Assembly: GCA_027596195.1 (NCBI GenBank)
Contig: JADGJG010000193.1
Coordinates: forward strand, 1-32,514
Length of the DNA: 32,514 nucleotides
From: Podochytrium sp. JEL0797
Lineage: Eukaryota > Chytridiomycota > Chytridiomycetes > Chytridiales > Chytriomycetaceae
Direction of reading: 5' to 3'
The translations under genes and the position numbers were made by a program. Under the pieces are notes generated by a model that saw only the letters and a program-made list of their open reading frames with translations, was not told the origin of the DNA and ran no database searches. How positions within the stretch are numbered: the stretch's first letter is position 1; every line of letters begins with the position of its first letter. Below, in pieces: positions 1-10,769 of the stretch.

Positions 1-76
1 TTTTGTTTTTTTTTGGGTCTTGGTCGGCGTTGCGGTTTTTGTATCACCCTGTCTTGGTTTTATTTTTTGAAAATGG

Positions 77-120
77 TTTTTTTTTTTTTTTTTTTTTCCC
101 CCCCCCCCCCCCCCCCCCCC
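77..120. repeat. T21-C23 homopolymer tract in an intron
   Basis: A run of 21 T (77-97) is followed directly by 23 C (98-120). It lies in the presumed intron upstream of the first visible malic enzyme exon, ahead of a branch-like CTAAC near 142 and the acceptor AG at 168-169. Tracts like this are prone to slippage and sequencing error, so the exact lengths are uncertain. Confidence 0.8.
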
Positions 121-169
121 TTTCTGATTCTTTTCATCTCACTAACATATATCACAAAATAAACAAAAG

Positions 170-586
170 GTACATTTTCCCCGCCCTCGGATTCGGAGCT
201 GTTCTCGCGAAATCCACGTCCGTGCCCGACAGCTTGATTTACCGCTCGGCCGTGTCCCTATCAGAACAACTCAACGAACAAGAAACGGCGCAACAGTTGT
301 TGTACCCAAAACTCGAACGGATTCGCGAGATTTCAGCCAACTTGGCGAGGGATGTGATTCTCCAAGCGCTGGATGACGTGAGTTTTTTTGCATCTCGAGT
401 TTTCGCTCTCTTGGAAATGCGTCTCACGTGTTGAAACAGGGTCTCGTGCATGAGCCGTTCGTGTTGAAATTGTATGGTGTGAACGCGGGTGACAAATTCC
501 ACGCGATGGATGTTGGGAAGGCGGTCGAGTTGTTGAATTGGGTCAAGTCGCAGATGTATATCCCGGGTTACGAGAATGAAAACTGA
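170..586 (+). CDS. malic enzyme, C-terminal part (two last exons)
   Basis: This is the C-terminal end of an NAD(P)-dependent malic enzyme, which oxidatively decarboxylates malate to pyruvate. The first visible exon runs 170-377 and opens in the family motif YIFPALGFGAVLAK, matching the NNVYIFPGxxLG block of malic enzymes. It continues with DSLIYRSAVSLSE and LYPKLERIREISANLARDVI, the helical C-terminal region. A short intron (378-439, GTGAGT to CAG) leads to the last exon 440-586, which ends in TGA. The 5' part, including the NAD-binding core and the active-site Lys and Asp, lies outside the window. Bases 1-169 look like intron. Whether the enzyme is NAD- or NADP-specific, mitochondrial or cytosolic, cannot be told from this end. 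It converges on the MYND gene at 655 with about 70 bases between the two stops. Confidence 0.85.
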
Positions 587-654
587 AGGGGATTTATTTA
601 TGATTTTCCTTTTGAATAGGGGGTTATAAATATCGTTTTAAACAAGTTTATTTA

Positions 655-1269
655 TTAAACTCGAAACGAATCCCCAATCCGCTGCGTCCGCATCTCATGA
701 TGCACCTTCAAAAACACTGGGTGCGAACGATGAAAGTTGTTTGCAAGGTGGACATACGCGTTATTATATCTCCGATTGAGACAAATCTTGATGGGCAACG
801 GCAACGCCTTGTTGTCCTCGTTGCCCGCGTCATGCGTCTTGAGCATGTCCACAAAAAACGCAACAATGCGATCCACCGGAATCGTGCTGCCCTTCTCAGG
901 CGCTGCCGTGATCCCATCATGCCTCGCAAACACCGCCATATATCTCTCCTGCAGCGCTTCGAGTGACCGCATGTCCAGCTCGACAGGAGTCGCATGTTTG
1001 TGCTGCTTCTCCAACTTTGCGTCTTCAAACCGTTTGGCAGCAGCCACAAGGGCCAGACAATCCACCTTATGGGACTTCCAGATCTTCTTGAAACACACGG
1101 GATCGCACACCGCGAGGGCTTTGCATTGGCTGCATCGGCGCAGTGTCTTCTGGCCACAGGAGGCGCACTTCTTGACGGCGCCGGCGGTGGGGTCCCGTTG
1201 CGTGTTTTGCTTCCAGGCTTCCTTGTTCAAACGCGGGTCAAGGTAGCCGTGCGTGGCGTGTTCGTCCAT
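655..1269 (-). CDS. MYND zinc-finger protein, 204 aa
   Basis: A single-exon gene of 204 codons starting at the ATG at 1269. A MYND finger spans residues 35-71 with all eight ligands: C35, C38, C46, C49, C55, C59, H67 and C71, followed by a Lys/Glu-rich helix. MYND fingers bind short proline-rich peptides and usually recruit partner proteins; no catalytic domain is visible. The C-terminal 130 residues are not recognised. This protein is not a close copy of the three MYND genes at 25454-29776, which have a different C-terminal domain. Its first 16 codons and 5' flank recur as a broken copy at 3188-3275. The start is supported by that copy, which preserves the ATG and the upstream bases. Partner and process are unknown. 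Confidence 0.75.
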   Translation of the reverse strand: MDEHATHGYLDPRLNKEAWKQNTQRDPTAGAVKKCASCGQKTLRRCSQCKALAVCDPVCFKKIWKSHKVDCLALVAAAKRFEDAKLEKQHKHATPVELDMRSLEALQERYMAVFARHDGITAAPEKGSTIPVDRIVAFFVDMLKTHDAGNEDNKALPLPIKICLNRRYNNAYVHLANNFHRSHPVFLKVHHEMRTQRIGDSFRV

Positions 1270-1967
1270 TGTCGTGTTTTCTAAATCTTTTTAAAAAAAA
1301 ATCTCAAAAAATTTTCCTTAGATACTGAGGGAATGCGGAGTCTGATGAGCTGATTGTTTCTTCGCGCTTCCTCCTCGTACCGGGCCTCGGTTGTGGAGTG
1401 CGGTTTCAGGGACCTGGAGACCGTGAGGAACGACACGCTGAGATCGTGAGCTATCTTGAGACGCTTGAGGTTCCCTGGGCCACCAGCGCGGAGCACTTCC
1501 AAGTCTTGACGCTTGAGGATGGTCACTGGAGCTTTGGGTCAAGCGTGTCCAAGAACGCGCCAACGAGAGCGGCTTCAGCAGCCAACGTCGACTGGCGCTC
1601 ACGCGCAAAAGACACGTATGGGGTCTGGAGAAACCATTACAGAAACAAACAAACAAAAACAAATCAAATACGCACCCCCGCCGTCCTCGAGATCAAGATT
1701 CGCCCGCTTTCTCTGATCTCTGGAGAATGTTGCTCGACATGCACCCATTTCAGAATGAGCTGCTTCCCATGCTCCAAGTTCTGGTATTTGCGAGGTGCTG
1801 GTATTTTTAATAAGAATTGAGGCATGGTGGATGTGAGCGTGGCTCCTGAGATGTTCCAACAAAGTCCAAGGGGAATTCGACTCCAGCTGCAATCTGACGT
1901 CGGACAAAACAAGAGGGCCGGGGTCCTCGTAAGGCACATCCTGCGAGAGGGAATCAGTTAGGGCCTT

Positions 1968-2030
1968 TTGCCAATTTGCGTTGAAGACTTGAACAATGCG
2001 CTCCCTTCAACAAACGCTTACAGTCGTGAG
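1968..2030 (-). repeat. intron-derived repeat, copy 1
   Basis: On the minus strand this looks like an intron: donor GTAAGC after the poly-Glu piece, then a conserved stretch ending in CAAATTGGCAAAAG. The intron may run on to CTCGCAG at 1939. The same sequence recurs at 2868-2925, exactly 900 bases away, with only a few differences, in the same position after an acidic exon. It marks a segmental duplication of part of the decayed gene. Confidence 0.7.
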
Positions 2031-2867
2031 ACCCCCACCGGACTCCATCTCTTCCTCCTCCTCTTCGTTGTCTTCATGGATGTGCGCATTGAGTGCATGC
2101 TTTGCTTTTGTTTGGATGGCTTTCGGACACTTTGTTTGGTGGCCACAATGGCCATGGGAACTTGCGAGGAGCGCGTTTCGGATACTGGCGCGAAAGCAGA
2201 AGAACCGGTACGCTTGTTGTCTGAGGTGACTGTGGGAAACATGGATTATTTTCAGCGGATTCCCACATAGGCTTTCCGAAAAGCAACCCAAGCTCACCCT
2301 TGAGGCACGGGTGCGAAGTGAACTCGGTTGTGGCCATGTTGCTAGAGATGATGGTGGACACGGATGTCGGTCTGGATGGAGTGGAAGGGTGTGGGGATGG
2401 CAGAACACGAGGCGCAGCAGTGGATGAAGTGAAGTAGGCTGGGGCGTCAGTCTTTCTCTTCTTAACGGCATTCAGAGGGTTTTGGTTTGGCTACTTTGGC
2501 GGGAGGATGATGAGGACCGTGACGGTTGCGAAGGGCCCTCAGAGCCATCATCATCAAAATCACAAAATCAGAATCGGAATCTGTAATGATGCGGCGAAAC
2601 TTGGTTGGTTTGATCAACACATGGCTGAGGTCTTCTTCATCGAAGTCGGAAGCCACGGTAGTCTGTTTCGACTGGTGGACGGCAGACGTTTGCGGCACTT
2701 TCTCGGTCCCCTCGGACCTGACAGGGTAATCAAACTCGGAAACCTTAGCTGAGTCACAAGAGGTGTCGAAATAAAGCAAAACACGTACAAACATGCGATT
2801 ACAAACGAACCCACTCTCAAACCAACCTGACGTGCGCACGCACTCAAATCACAGACCGTGTTTTACT

Positions 2868-2925
2868 TTGCCAATTTGCGTTGAAGACTTGAACAATGCA
2901 CCCCTTCAACAAACACTTACTAAGC
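2868..2925 (-). repeat. intron-derived repeat, copy 2
   Basis: This is the second copy of the 1968-2030 repeat, starting on the minus strand with donor GTAAGT after the acidic exon that ends NTRMRL. The reading phase at the donor is the same (phase 0) in both copies. That supports a duplicated exon-intron unit rather than chance similarity. Confidence 0.7.
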
Positions 2926-3187
2926 GCATTCGCGTGTTCTCTTGTTCGTCCACCTCCTCATCCACCGAATCGACACAGTCGGAATCGGTGATTACACGGC
3001 GAAACTTGGTTGGTTTGTTCAGCGCGTGGCTGAACTCGGAATCGTCAACGTCGGAATCGAACGCGATGACACGGTTTTGGACGACGAGGAATCGGCCGTT
3101 TATCCCGTTCTGCATTTTCAAGGGTCGATTCTCGGAGACGCGGTATGGATTCGGAAATCAAACGGGCAACGATTATGGCTGCTGCTT

Positions 3188-3275
3188 CACTTGTTCAAAC
3201 GCGGGTCAATGTGGCCGTGGGGTGGCGTGTTCATCCATTGTCGTGTTTGGTCGATCTTTTTATTAACACCCCAAG
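3188..3275 (-). pseudogene. broken copy of the 5' end of the 655-1269 MYND gene
   Basis: The sequence repeats the start of the MYND gene: ATG at 3238, codons for MDEHAT, then an extra C that shifts the frame so that the rest (HGHIDPRLNK) continues in another frame, then TGA. The upstream bases (TTTTTAGA-like, GTCGTGTTT) also match the parent's 5' flank at 1270-1295. The finger and everything after it are absent. It cannot make a MYND protein. Confidence 0.75.
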
Positions 3276-3442
3276 CCCCAAGGGTCATAAAAAACCGACC
3301 CGTGAATTATCGCGATCGTAACTGTAACCATCTGCATTCCAATTCTACTTTCGATAACAAGCTATTTATTATAGCAACAATGAGAAAAACTAAATGACAA
3401 AAACAAAAACCAGAGAAACCTCTCTACCCCTCGTCCCACTCT

Positions 3443-6400
3443 CTAAACAATGCTGCGCTTATGTCCGTCACTAGCCCACTTTTGATGTGAAGGGAATATG
3501 TATTAGTGACATGTTCGAAAAAAGAAAACCAAAAAAAAAACATCTCACCTCACGCAACCACCCAACAAGGTAAATCGTACTACACACGAACCGAATAAAC
3601 GACAACGTCGCCACACTCCACAACAAGAAACTGAGGTACGGGTTAACCTGCCCCGGCTTCGTAATCGCCTGCAGGATGAACCCATTCGTGAACACAAACA
3701 CGAGGATAAAGTTGGAAAAGCACCACAAGAGCACAGTGTTGGTTCGGAACTGCTTGAAAAAGTCGTCATCCGTCGTGTCCACGTGCGTGTCTTCTTTGCG
3801 GTCACGCAGGTGCGCAGCTTCGTGGTCGAGTTTCGTGAGGGCGGCAGTGTAGTATTCGTCCGCGTCTTGGTTCTGTTCGGGGAGGTCGACGGTGGCAATC
3901 TTTTGACCTGCCGCGTTGACGGACGTGCTGACGGAGGGAAGGACCGAGGCTTCCGTGATTCCTTTGGTTCCCCAGGACACGTCGTGGATGTTGGTGAACG
4001 CGTACACCATCAGAATGTTGGTGAAGGCAGGGATCATGAACAGGTATTGGATCATGCACGTGAACGTGTGCCATGGGTCCAAAAACATTGCACTCGAGAT
4101 GAAGTAGAGCGCGTACGTGCTGAGGGTCGAAACAACCAAGTCTCTGAAGGCAGGCTCGTTCGCGACGTAGTGGAAGAAAGACCACACGCCGGTGGGGTTG
4201 CTGGCAATGTAGTGGTCAATCGACACTTTGATCGTCCATCCTACACTCCAAAAATCAGCAACAACGTCAAAACAAAAACAACCAAAAAATCGACACCCAC
4301 CTCCCATAAAGAGCATGAAACCCATCAAGACGGCAAAAACACCGGCAAACACGAGATACATGATTTTGGCAGCCTCGGGGCGATTTCCCATCGAAGCAAT
4401 AAACATTGCCATGACAGACCCAATGTAAATCGAACGCAGAATTCCAGAGACAGTTCCTCCCCAGGGGTAGAAGGGGTCAATCCCTGGCAAACTCTGAACA
4501 CCTCCGGTACACGCAGCCATTTCCGCCGAGTCCGAAATGTTGAACAGGAAGCTTGAAAAAAGAAAGGGTCGATCAGAATTCCCGTCGGACTTCAACCACT
4601 TGAAAAAAGGTACTCACAAAAAGGAGAGGTACATGTTTCCGATCATGAACCACGAAAAGATCAACTGGATCGTGTTGTAAATCGTCTCCATCATCAACAA
4701 CGCTTTGCGACCGCCCGTGTGACCCGACTTGAAGATACGCCCCGTGTTGAGAATGGCGTGCACACTCGCAAAGAAGGATCCGTTCAACCATCTTCTTCTC
4801 TGCTTGATCAAGTCGTGGAACTCACTCGGCACGTCCGTCTCGGCCTTGGCACTCTTGACGTACTTGAGCACGTTTTGGGAGTCCGATCTCATGACCAACT
4901 CGAAACAGAGGATACGGTCCTCGGCGAGGTACATGTTGGCTTCCGAGACGTTGGTTCCGTGGGGCTGTTCGCCCTTGAAGTAGCACTTCAGGGGCTCTCC
5001 CTTGAGCGCCTTGAAACGGTAGGCAGAGAAGGCACCGGGGAGCACGGAGATGTACCCAAACACGGATTCCAACGGCTTGTCAAGAATGTTGGACATCTTG
5101 TACTCAAAGTTCTGGACAGCAACGATGGGGTTGAGGACGTTCTTCATGTATGGACCAAGCTCGGCAGCGATTTCACCACAAGCTCCGGCAACGTTGGGGT
5201 CACGCTCAAAGGCTGTCAAAAAAAAGGGTTACATGAGTACGAATCAAGTGCAGGAACGAAATCACTCGTACCTCTCATCAAATGGTAGAAAGACTGCTTG
5301 GTTGGCTTGGTACCAACATCAATCAAAATGCAGACATCCGGGTCCAATTGATCGCAAACGGCACTAAAGAACCATCTGTGGGAGTTGATCTTCTTGGCAT
5401 TCTTCTCCTTCAACAAGAACAGCGTCTGGACTGGGACAATGTTTTGGTGTTTGGCGGGGTCGTCGGCGAAACGGGCAACCAAGTTCTTGTCAACGCGGAC
5501 TTGCGTGCTGAACTCAAAAAAGTGACCCGTGACCGGCTTGCCGTTGACGGACGCGCGAGGGAGACCGTCCATGTAACAACCCATGACGGAGAGAACGTCG
5601 AGAGTCTTTTGGTTGACCTTGGCACGACCTGTTGTGGCGAGTTTTAATTGGGATCGCTCTCGCTGGCTGGCGCACGTGACGAAAATCAATCAACTCACCA
5701 TCGGAAACAATCACAACGACAATGTCCTTCCACGAGTCTGGGCCCCATCCAAGACAGTTGCCGGAACACAGATACGCAATGTTGTCCATGATTGCACTCA
5801 TTGATTTGGAGAAGAGGACATCGTCCTCGTTGTACATGGTGGCAACGACGGCGAGACGCGTGCGGCGGCCGTACTTTTTGGGACGCAGAGTATATACACT
5901 GGCGAATTCGTTGGGATCGGTGGTGGCAGCAGTGTATCTAATTTGGAGATGGAGATGTGAGCCACAAGCCCTTAAAAACAACGAACGGGATGATCTCACC
6001 TCAGATGGGTGAATTCCTCGTGGTCCTTGTACTTGCAGTGCTCGAGATACTTCTTGGACAGCGGGATGTTGACAATGAACTGTCCGTCAGTCAACACAAC
6101 CTCCTTCTTGACCATCTTGGTCTGCTTGCGCACGAAGGGAGCGTATCCCTGCACACGCTGCGGAGGTGGCTGGGAAGGGCCAGACGGAGCCTGCTGGGCA
6201 TACTGGGGCTGTGGCTGGGTGTACTGCGAGTACTGTGAAGTGTCGTCCATTTGATCAGTTTTGGAGTCTTCGCAAATCTCCTCGTCGCGTGCGAAAATTT
6301 TTGATTTCGGCGCATGCTCGCTGCTCGCAAGTACGTGTGTCCCAAAAGCCCCCTCCGCCAGTCCCTCGCATTCAGAGAAGATATAACTGGTTCCCTTTCG

Positions 6401-6645
6401 CGACAAACGACCCCTCGCGATCCCTGCATCGCTCACCCTCGCTTCCACCGTGCATGTGCATAAATACATACCGGCTGAGGGTTCGGCTCATCCAAGTTCT
6501 GGTACTGGTAGTTCTGGGTCCCGGGGGGTGGGGCGCTCGGGAAGCCACCAGCAGGCGCAGCGAACGTGGGCTGACCGTTGCCTTGCTGGGCGTAGGGCGA
6601 GTTGCTGCGGTGGGCAGACGGTGGAGGCGGGAAGTCGTTCGACAT
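3443..6645 (-). CDS. chitin synthase (GT2, class I-III type), about 858 aa
   Basis: The enzyme polymerises UDP-GlcNAc into chitin at the plasma membrane. Eight exons on the minus strand join in phase: 6645-6472, 6232-6000, 5937-5699, 5628-5272, 5212-4618, 4551-4301, 4240-3549 and 3478-3443, giving 858 residues. A Pro/Gln/Tyr-rich disordered N-terminus (about 1-85) precedes the catalytic domain. Visible hallmarks are [29 protein letters not shown] (368-377), [10 protein letters not shown] (392-401), EDR (432-434) and the catalytic QRRRW (472-476), followed by WLNGSFF. Several transmembrane segments fill roughly 500-847, beginning [15 protein letters not shown]. There is no myosin motor domain as in class V. 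The start is the first ATG of the Pro-rich exon; the 239-base first intron is the least certain join. It is divergent from the reductase at 7065. Confidence 0.9.
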
Positions 6646-7064
6646 CGGTTGGTTGCCGGTGTTTTTCTGTCGTGCCAAAAATCACAGAAATTTGCAAATT
6701 TGGGGTGTCTTCCCAAGGTTCGAAACCACTCAAAGTTCTGTCAAAGACCCGTCCCCTGGGCGGGCAGAACAATCACGAATGCCAAGGAGAGAAAAGGGTG
6801 AAGGAAAAGAGCCAATTCCTACGTATTCGTTTGATTGGTACCATGCAATCCCGAGTTCGACTGGATAACGATTGATTCGCGTTTTCTTCCCCTCCCTTTC
6901 ATTCGCAATTAATCATGAGCGATTCTTTCATGCGTTCAGAAAGGGTTGGCTCTGCTGTCTCGAAGAAGGACAGAAATTGTATGTCTTGTTGCGCCCTTGT
7001 GCATATGAATCCACAGTGGCGAAAGTCGAACGGAATTTTTCGTCTCGGCAGAAAATCGCCGAAA
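6646..7064. other. divergent intergenic region, chitin synthase / reductase
   Basis: These 419 bases separate the start codons of two outward-facing genes and must hold both promoters and 5' UTRs. I see no clear TATA box, repeat or ORF with coding character. A GGTTCGAAACC stretch near 6717 is not part of a recognisable tRNA. Confidence 0.6.
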
Positions 7065-8321
7065 ATGGAAGCAGGCCCTGCATTGGCACTCCTCGCTGTG
7101 CTCCTTCTGGTGGCCCTCCCCGTGCTGTCTCTACTCAAGGTATTCCTGGGATACAGGCTTCGTACTCTAACTGATAACTCTTCTCCAGGTCCTCGCTTGC
7201 TTTCTTCTTTCGCAACGCCTGGGCACCGCACAGCTCGCCACTGCGCGCGGAAAGCGCATTCTCATCACGGGTGGTTCGAAGGGTCTCGGCAGGGCATTTG
7301 GTCTCGTACTGGCTGCCGCTGGCGCTGAAGTCACACTGGCTGCCAGGCAGAGTGCGTTTCTCGACGATGCTGTCGAGCAAGTTGCCCAGGCCGGATCCAC
7401 TCCAGTCCACAAGATTGCCGCTGACTTAACAGACGGTGTCGCTACAAGGAGAGCTATTGGGGACGCATGTGCGAAGGACGGCAAATTTGACTGGGTCATT
7501 TGCTGCGCGGGTCGTGAGTGCTTTGTTGCAGTTACCCAAGGGCAATATTATGCCCTTGCAGTTACTGGTTACCTGTATTCTAATTATTCCGAATAGTCTC
7601 GCTTCCGGGTTTCGTCGCCGACCAACTCAGCTTCGAAAACAACGAATTCGACACCCAAATGAACGGCAACTTCTCCACCGCCCTCAACACCGTCAAGGCC
7701 GTGTTTTCGTTTGCCAAGGACGCGGCCGCATTGTCAAAACCCACTCCCTCGCATTCTGACGACACCACCGTCACCGATCTCGAAACCGCCCCCCTCATTG
7801 CCGGATTCACACTCCTCGAAGCCACATTCCTCCCCTCCAAAATCATTTTCTGCGGTTCCGTCCTCTCCTTCATATCCTTCCTTGGATACGGCGGATACGC
7901 CGCGTCGAAATACGCGCTCCGTGGACTTTCCGACACCCTCCGCAACGAGCTCAAGCCCCTCAACATTGACATCCACTTCATGTCACCCGGAAATATGGAC
8001 ACCCCCGGGTATTCGGTTGAAAACCTCACCAAGCCGGACATCACAAAGAAGATTGACGGCGCGAGCACACTCGTCTCACCGGAAAGCGCGGCCAAGGCGC
8101 ACCTCGCTGGAATCTTGAACAACCGATATGCCGTCACCAATGACGTGATTGGGGAGCTGATGCGTGTGGCAAACAACAGTTCGGGTCCCAGACCGAACCC
8201 TGTCAGTGAGGTATTGAGTGTCGGGTTGATTTCTTTCATTTTTGTCGTGTACGTGTATTTCACAGATGGCGATGTCGCGTCGTATTATCGGAAGCAGGCC
8301 AAGCTGTTGAAAAGTCAGTGA
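7065..8321 (+). CDS. TSC10: 3-ketodihydrosphingosine reductase, copy 1, 374 aa
   Basis: An NADPH-dependent short-chain dehydrogenase that reduces 3-ketodihydrosphingosine to dihydrosphingosine, the second step of sphingolipid synthesis, on the ER membrane. Exons 7065-7139, 7189-7513 and 7597-8321 join in phase to 374 residues. An N-terminal hydrophobic helix (about 5-32) is followed by the cofactor motif TGGSKGLG (52-59), the CCAG element, S221 and the catalytic pair Y234 and K238 (YAASK). Then comes a NMDTPG motif typical of the KDSR/Tsc10 group and a C-terminal membrane helix (GLISFIFVVYVYF). Length fits the family (320-380). The second intron follows the CCAG codons. A paralogue lies at 12655; they share domain order but no intron position. 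It is convergent with the ceramide synthase at 8605, the enzyme acting next but one in the pathway. Confidence 0.88.
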
Positions 8322-8604
8322 GGAGTGATGGGTGGAGAGTGGAAGTGAGATGAAGAACGTCAGAGAAACGCATCATTTGTTCATTTGAAGAAAAGATTAT
8401 CGATGAGAGTCATTTACGGATGAGCTGATACGCGTGGCACAAACTGAACTTGAGAAAAGATGACTGCGCGAGAAGGGACCTTCTCACTTCCGCAAAATCA
8501 TTCAAAAAAAACGTCGTGAATCACTCTATTAAAATGAGCGAGTAAAATATATAAATTCTTCTTCTCTTATGAGTAAAAGTAAATAAAAAATGCGGGAAAA
8601 GCAA

Positions 8605-9953
8605 TTACTCGTCTTCATCCCGAATATCACCCTTCGGTGTCTCCCCCGACGCCATCACTTTGGCAACCATCTTCAAAATCAAATACCCCCAAAACACGTC
8701 CAAAGCCTGCAAAACATATGTGCACACAAACAACGGGTAAAAGTAGTGCCCATACCCTCGCGGCATTTGCACTCCATCTTCATACTTGGTGTTGGCTTGC
8801 AACGGAAAGACAATGTACATGGGGAACAGGTAGTTTCGCGTAACCATGAACGTGACGGCGAAAATTCCAAAAAAGAGGTCGGCAAGCTATATTTGTGAAC
8901 AACCATCACATCAGTCATCTACACGTCGGGGGCGCGGAAGCAAAGTCAGTCACCTTCTTTTGCCCAGCATATACAAAGCACTTGGCCAGTTCCATCAAAG
9001 GGTCACTGCAGTCATGGAGAAAGAGTACCATAACCCCGCATCGCAGGAACCCCATGACATAGGAAAGGAGCATCAAAATTACTGTGGCAACGTGGTGTGT
9101 GACGATTTGGGCAAAGTCGGATTGTCTGCGTTCGGAAAAGACGTTGACGAGCTGGTACGCGTAGTTTCCGAATCCAACGTTATAATAAAGTTTCAACGCA
9201 AACCTGTGAGGAGAAATTGAATTTCGGTTGAGAATGGAATTCAAAGGATGTGGGGGGAGGGGTAAAGGAAGGGCCGGATAAACTCAGATGGGGAGGAGGA
9301 GTAAAGGAAGGGGACGGAAAAACTCACGAAGTGGTATGCGGGTACCCGCCAAAATACAACTTTGAATCCCACACCCAATCTTCCTTCAAACAAATGTAGA
9401 TTCCAAGCGATGCAGAAATGGAGTACAACAACGCCCTCCACGACGCAGTTTGGAACTTGAGTCGTTCCTTATCAGCTTTCAAAACCTCGGCTTGATACGA
9501 GTCGGACGCAGAATCCCCGCTCGGTCGCGGCACAATCATAAACGACAGAGGCTTGAAGACGTGACGCGCCATGACGGCATGCAACAGGGCCCACGCGAAT
9601 GCCCAGAGGACGAGGGAGTAGATGTCTTCGGGGAATTGGAGGTCTTTGTTGAAGGGTGACGGGTAGGCATCGACGGTTTGAGATGCGTTTGAGGAGTGGT
9701 TGAAGGTGGAGGTAAAGGAGGATTTGAAATCGGTGTGGGGAAGCATGTTGTCTCGAGGTGGTGAAGCATTGGAGGAGGTTTGGTTGTGGGTCGAGAGCAT
9801 GAGAGAGACCAGGAATTGGGATCCCATCACGATGGAATCCATGGCGCCAGAAAGTATTTTCGGCATGTGTGTTAGTTCTTTTTTGGCAAGTATTCGGAAT
9901 GCCCCGCTTCCGCTTTTATGTCGAGATTGTTTTGGTCCCGCCGGGTTTGTCAT
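8605..9953 (-). CDS. LAG1: ceramide synthase (LAG1/TLC domain), 385 aa
   Basis: This enzyme N-acylates dihydrosphingosine with fatty acyl-CoA to make dihydroceramide in the ER. Exons 9953-9328, 9203-8954 and 8886-8605 join in phase to 385 residues. The TLC domain carries the Lag1 motif: the His pair H245-H246, then RCGVMVLFLHDCSDPLMELAK with H272, D273 and D276. Several membrane helices surround it, and the C-terminus is acidic (GDIRDEDE). No homeobox-like domain is present, as usual for fungal forms. The start used is the first ATG of the open frame (9953); the ATG at 9866 (MPKILSG) would remove 29 mostly basic and polar residues and is a real alternative. It is flanked by the two ketosphinganine reductases at 7065 and 12655, which feed the same pathway. 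It is divergent from the channel gene at 10770. Confidence 0.88.
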
Positions 9954-10769
9954 TCTGACATTTGACCGGGGGCAAAGAAAACGAAATTTTTGAATCAGTC
10001 ATCGCCGCGTCTCTCATGCGCAAGCAAGTCCCCATTCCCATTCTCCTCCTCATTGCGTATAGAAACATCAAAAAAAAGTGATAAAAAATGAAACTTCAAA
10101 TTCTTAAAACCTGTTTCTCGCCGTTTTGGTTTGCCGCTTGCCAGGTTGTTTGCACTCCGCGTGTGTCACGAAATCAAACAAGCTTGGCACACAATGATTT
10201 GTAATTCCATGTGAAACACGGCGGGGTTCAGCTGGGATGTTATAACTCCATGTAACTTCTCGCGATACTGTACAGTAAATGGATGAAATTTGTACCCACA
10301 CCCAAATACGAGTTGCCAACCCGGAAGCGCTTATTTCACACTCACTCAGAGCGACGGATAAATGGCAACCACTCCATGCATTACCGGACGGGCCGGGTCC
10401 TCCGCCGGTGAACTTGGCGAACGTTTGTGAATGCGCAAAATGGACAAATTGGAAGATATTGAGATAAGATCCTTTTTCAAAGACACGCGTGTGCCACGCA
10501 TTTGCTCGCTTGGGCTTGCGCCAAGTCGCGGGTGGAGATTCGCGATTCGGGATCTCACGTGATAGTGAACCGAGGGTGTGCCACTTCCCCTCTCGATCTC
10601 GCCAACATCATATTCGATTAGGACAGCATCCCCTAGCTCCATCCATTCCCTCTCTCTCCTCCCTTTTTCCCTAATAAAATTATTTTTTTTCGAGATTGGA
10701 AACTGCATTCCAAAAAAGTATACATTCGAAAAAAAAACCAATTTGGCGGAATCTCCACAGAATCTCCAC
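9954..10769. other. divergent intergenic region, ceramide synthase / channel
   Basis: About 816 bases without a convincing gene. It holds one copy of a degenerate repeat (about 10085-10270) that recurs upstream of the second reductase. The last 100 bases before the channel ATG are A- and T-rich with several short purine runs. No promoter element could be assigned with confidence. Confidence 0.6.
10085..10270 (+). repeat. channel upstream repeat, copy 1
   Basis: This stretch shares a degenerate similarity with 12250-12410. Matching blocks in the same order include TTTGGTTTGCCGCT, CACTCC with CGTG and GTCAC, a GTAAT/ACAT block and CGGGGTTCAGCT near 10220. The similarity is by eye and gapped. 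Both copies lie upstream of a gene, and copy 2 is followed by a piece of the channel gene, so I read it as the duplicated 5' flank of the channel locus. Confidence 0.55.

Larger units (their letters stand above)
1281..3121 (-). pseudogene. decayed acidic low-complexity gene with duplicated exon
   Basis: On the minus strand this stretch shows protein-like pieces that do not join in one frame. An acidic piece with KPTKFRRVITDSDC occurs near 2990-3060 and a second version, KPTKFRRIITDSDSDF, near 2570-2660. Further pieces are a Ser/Lys-rich stretch (about 2090-2470), a poly-Glu stretch near 2050-2090, DVPYEDPGPLVLSDVRLQLE just below 1938, and a terminal piece with VTILKRQDLEVLRAGG ending near 1281. 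At least three frame changes are needed, for example near 2565, near 2080 and at 1526, where an otherwise good frame hits TGA. A multi-exon gene with unusual splicing is the alternative. No family is recognised; the composition suggests a disordered nuclear protein, which is inference. Confidence 0.45.

Noticed and set aside
3783..4556. Long plus-strand frame opposite the chitin synthase
   Set aside because: Low-complexity His/Val/Glu/Arg composition; the minus strand carries the well-supported enzyme.
6690..6740. GGTTCGAAACC resembling a tRNA B box
   Set aside because: No A box at proper distance and no cloverleaf can be drawn.
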